Source of the DNA: Corticium candelabrum | Lineage: Eukaryota > Porifera > Homoscleromorpha > Homosclerophorida > Plakinidae | Direction of reading: 5' to 3' | NCBI RefSeq assembly: GCF_963422355.1 | Contig: NC_085102.1 | Span: forward strand, 2,318,376 to 2,382,375 | DNA: 64,000 nucleotides | Part shown: positions 60,455 through 64,000 of the stretch, one piece after another | How the letters are laid out: each line of letters starts with the position of its first letter | Position numbering within the stretch: position 1 is the stretch's first letter | The notes under the pieces: model-generated | Database searches by the model: none | What the model was told of the DNA's origin: nothing | The model's input: the letters and a program-made list of their open reading frames with translations, nothing else | Made by a program: the position numbers and the translations under genes

Positions 60455-63400
60455 ATGAGCAAGCGGCAAGTCAAACTTACGGCTACTTGGTCTCCGGTTG
60501 CTAGCAAGCGACGGTGTCTAACCTCTCAGGATTTGCCTAATGGAGCAGGGAATGCGCTATAATCTGCTAGAAGTCGATCTGACCCAAGGACGTGTGCTGG
60601 TTTTACTACTGGCCAGCCAAATGCGAGCTCGCAAGACAATACACAGGTAGTGTCTATTTCATCATTGACTGAATATCCTTCTGAGGCCGAGTCGCCATCA
60701 CAAACTCCAACTGTACAGTTTGAGTCAAGGTACCTCTAGATCATATACCATAGACGTGTAGTCTACTATTCAACATTATCTGATTGTGCATTGGCGTGTC
60801 TTCTTCCCAATCTGAAGGTTTCCATGATGCATCTGCTTTGTCATGTACCGAGGAATCTTGTCTGAATCCTCCGTACCCAATCAGCCAAGTGATGCGTTCC
60901 TGCTAAAGCTAAATTGTAGTATGAATGGTATACCGTGGTATATGTCGACAGTGGTACAAGGATTATCCATGGATACATGAATGTGAAAATCGAAAGAGAG
61001 TACTATGCTTCTACTGTCTGGTGGCAAGTAACATGGGTATTCTTACATTACCTGAAAATAGGAAAACTGCCTTTTACAAGAAATCTTTTAATAATTGGAG
61101 GAAAAGTGTGGAGCGTTTCAAAGTATATGAGAAATCCGAACTGCACAAGGAGGCTGTGTATAAAATTTCCAGCCTGAAGACGCCAACTGTGAGCGAGTAA
61201 CTGAGCACTGAGATGCTGCAAGAAATTGCCAACCTATATGGAATGCTCTGAATATTGTAATAGACATCTGTCAGCTGACTAAGTTTTATCCAAAGCGATC
61301 TCTTGCCTTCCAGACATGCAAAGATGACTTGTCCATTCCTGAAACAGGTCTTAGACCATTATGGCCTACAGGATGGACAGTCAGGACTGTAGCAATAGAA
61401 GTTGTATTGAAGAATTATGCAGCAATAGTTGAAACTATGGAAGAGATCAGCAGGTTATCACATGATGACTATGGTCGCAGAGCTGGAGGAATATTGGCAA
61501 TTCTAGAACGTTTAAGTACATTTTTTGGGTTGAAGTTTGCTCATTTGGTATTTGGTGCAACTGAGCAAACATCTTTAGCGTTGCAAGGAAAAGGTACAAC
61601 TGTTCAAGAAGCCATCAGTGCTGCTAGCATAACAAAATCTTTTGTGTGTAAACACAAAAGCGACCTTTCATTTGAGCAATTCTATTTAACAACGGTGGTT
61701 TACTTAAATAAGTATGCAATTGAACCAGTGCTGCCGAGGTACAAGAGGATTACTTGTCGTTTAGATGTTGGTTCTGAGCCTCATTGGTTCACTAATCGAA
61801 AAGAATATGATCGATTCAGTACTTTGAGGCTCTTGACCTAGTTGGTGAGGAGATTTTCAGTAGGTTTGATCAAGCATCATTGACAGTACCCAAAGCAATT
61901 GAAGAACTGCTGATTACTGCCTACAACCGTCCAGTGGAATAAGAGGTTGCAATTTCCAATACAATTGTTGAAAGACATTTCAATGAATCTAAAGAAGAAC
62001 TCTCACCAAAACCAACTATCTCTCAGATGAAAGCTGTCACTTTATGACACAACCCTTTGCAACCGTTTACTGCAGAAGTTTACAGTAACGAAGAAATATA
62101 GCATTGAAATTACCTGAGTAGGCGTGTTTAGTACCCGTATGTGGCGTATGCGTACCTCTGATTGTTGGTTAGCAAGGAATACAGATATCTGTGCACATTT
62201 CAAAGTAAGAATTGTGAGACATATGATGTCAAGTTGTGATTTATTAACTAAAGCAAACTGGGACCCCAAAGTTATATGCAAGTATCCACTGTGGCAATAC
62301 AACCTCAGAAGGAGACCCTGCTTGAATTAGCTCATAGATCATGTCTCGCTGAATTTTGGGTGCGTTAGGAGCACTTGGTATGGTTAAACGTAAAGTAGTT
62401 GCTTCGAGAGAGTAAGACTTTCTGTACAGACGGGGAATCGTCTGAACAACTCGTTGTCGATTCTCTGCTTCTGTGGCTGTCTGGACCGTAGGTTTCCTGC
62501 AAGAAGATACCAGGCCTTGTATCTTTCTTTCAACAAGTTTTAGTATTTGGCGAGAGTTCTCCTTTAATTTAAGGCGACTTCAAAGACAGCTACAACTGTT
62601 ACCCAAGTTAGTCTCAGCTTACAACGCATTACGCAAATTGAACGTTTTTAGATTACCAATATTCGAACTATCACCGACGTGTATCTTCCATTCGCGGATT
62701 TTGTGTAGGGATTGTGGGGTTGCAACCTCCCCTTTTGTTAGCCTCGGAGTTAAAGCAAAAGGTCTTGAAGCCGCATTGTACAGTCATTCCCAGTATTTAA
62801 TTTAAAAAATAACTAAGCAGATTTTTGACGAAGTGAGAAATCTGGCAGCGAACTCCAGACTCGTGACCAGGATATCTTTGTTGCGTACGGAGTCGTTCAC
62901 TCAGTACGCAACTGAAAGAATTGAGGCAACAAGGCAAGATATATACAACCTCTTTGACATCTGGTATCAAGACATTCTGCGACTTGCAGACAGGATTGGA
63001 TCCGTTGAATCTGTTTCAAGAAAAACGAACTTACAGCGAAACCGGAGCAATACACCTACTAGTAGTCGGAGTCCGATTGAGCAATACAAACGATCCGTTG
63101 CGATACCCCTCCTAGACTTCCTGCTTCTTCAGATGCGCGAACGATCTAATGGTGAGCAAAATAATGTCCGAGCATTGTTGTGTCTAGTGCTTACCCTTCT
63201 GGTTCTTTCTGATGTTGACCTAATGAAAGCGTAGATGGAATGTTGCACTGGCAAGCCGATCTTCCATTCCCGAAGTCTCTACGAGGTAAAGTGAGAAGGT
63301 GGCAGTCAGTATGGCAAAGCAAATACCGGGAAATGCAATAAGCAAGGAAAAGAGAGCAAGAGTGCAAGAAGACCATACCCAACAATTACCTTCTTCTAGC

Positions 63401-63660
63401 CTTGGGAGCCTGTGACTCTCGGTTGTACCCGAATGTTCATCGTCTGCTATTGATAGCATGTAGACTGCCTATCACAAGTGCAGAAGCAGAGAGGTCATTT
63501 TTTCTACTGAGGAGACTGAAGACTTATGCAAGGTCTACTATGGCAGAGGAGCGTCTTGCACACCTATCAGTTATCGCCATGCATTACAAAGACCGGATAC
63601 CAGAAGACGAAGTTTGTACAAAATCATCCACGGAGATTGTTCATACAGTCTTTGTCTGAA
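60455..63660 (+). pseudogene. hAT-type transposase gene with TTF zinc finger, disabled
   Basis: The + strand shows scattered but collinear pieces of a ZMYM1-like / hAT transposase. A basic start MSKRQVKLTATWSPV lies at 60455 with an in-frame stop near 60558. A TTF-type zinc-finger region (60925-61200) holds a conserved F..W..S...F..YEKSELH pattern. The catalytic-domain N-part (61329-61841) follows, then a middle piece (about 62833-63230; SPIEQYKRSVAIPLLDFLL), and the C-terminal hAT dimerisation segment (63402-63659; LPITSAEAERSFFLLRRLKTY). Stops and frameshifts separate all of them. About 62340-62800 does not align with the family and may be an insertion or a very decayed segment. No terminal repeats were found. 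The element is inactive. Confidence 0.75.
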
Positions 63661-64000
63661 AGAGACATAACTGCACCGTAGTTTACTTAACATTTATTTA
63701 GCAGTATTATAGGCATGATTCAGTTAGATTCTGTTAAACAGTTTTGATGATTTAGGGAGTTTATAACATGACACATTGCTAGAGATATGTTGCCATAGTT
63801 GTTGCCATTTACTTTAGCTAATCTCTAGGAAGCCTGAGCCATTTGCACCTCTAACGATAGAAATGAGTTGACTGAAGTAGGCGTGGTCTATCAAAATTTG
63901 CAACCCCTCTATTCAAAAATCTTGGATCCGCGCCTGTAAAGGCTATTCACCAGACCCCATTCCGCGCGGAAGAATGACGCGGCGGAAAGACGTCTGGCTA
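63661..64000. other. Non-genic end of the window
   Basis: No gene. The last 55 bases ('gaccccattccgcg...agacgtctggcta') look like an inverted foldback terminus related to the motif at 40212. The element would extend beyond the window. Confidence 0.5.

Overview
The window is animal-like nuclear DNA. It has short spliceosomal introns, U2 snRNA genes, CA/AT microsatellites, Ty3/gypsy, hAT and foldback elements, a large receptor-kinase family and ionotropic glutamate receptors (iGluRs). Receptor TKL kinases with Kelch-like ectodomains next to iGluRs suggest an early-branching metazoan. A sponge is my best guess, and iGluRs would favour a homoscleromorph or calcareous lineage over a demosponge. 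That placement is inference from gene content only.

Region 1 (1-27 kb) is dominated by one receptor-kinase family and a large inverted duplication. One copy is intact on the + strand (19208-22792): signal peptide, Kelch-like ectodomain, cysteine-rich stalk, one membrane segment and a TKL kinase. Three degraded relatives lie on the - strand (1052-4642, about 5290-5560, about 7860-9170). Sequence from about 6490 to 12205 is repeated in inverted order from about 15944 to 26110, so the two halves form an imperfect palindrome. The spacer of about 3.7 kb holds a broken gypsy element and a CA microsatellite. Each arm carries a U2 snRNA gene. The left copy has the canonical branch-site recognition sequence and the right copy has a one-base change in it.

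Region 2 (26.9-38.6 kb) holds a multi-exon M16 (insulin-degrading enzyme-like) gene on the - strand. It has an N-terminal membrane anchor, frameshifts, a nonsense codon and a ruined zinc motif, so I read it as a pseudogene. Its introns are full of CA, GT and CAGA repeats.

Region 3 (39-60 kb) contains two tandem iGluR genes on the + strand (41630-45039 and 50295-59864) with identical exon structure. Both spliced models stay open to the end (934 and 930 codons). Decayed fragments of the same amino-terminal domain lie before and between them. A foldback element of about 1.07 kb with a target-site duplication sits among the fragments. Intron 1 is 536 bp in the first gene but about 6.7 kb in the second, because a gypsy element with a foldback element nested inside its gag landed in it.

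Region 4 (60.4-63.7 kb) is a degenerate hAT-type transposase gene with an N-terminal TTF-type zinc finger. Pieces of the same element recur near 47.5 and 48.6 kb.

Genes that look functional are the kinase at 19.2 kb, the two iGluRs and at least one U2 snRNA. Almost everything else recognisable is pseudogene or mobile-element debris.
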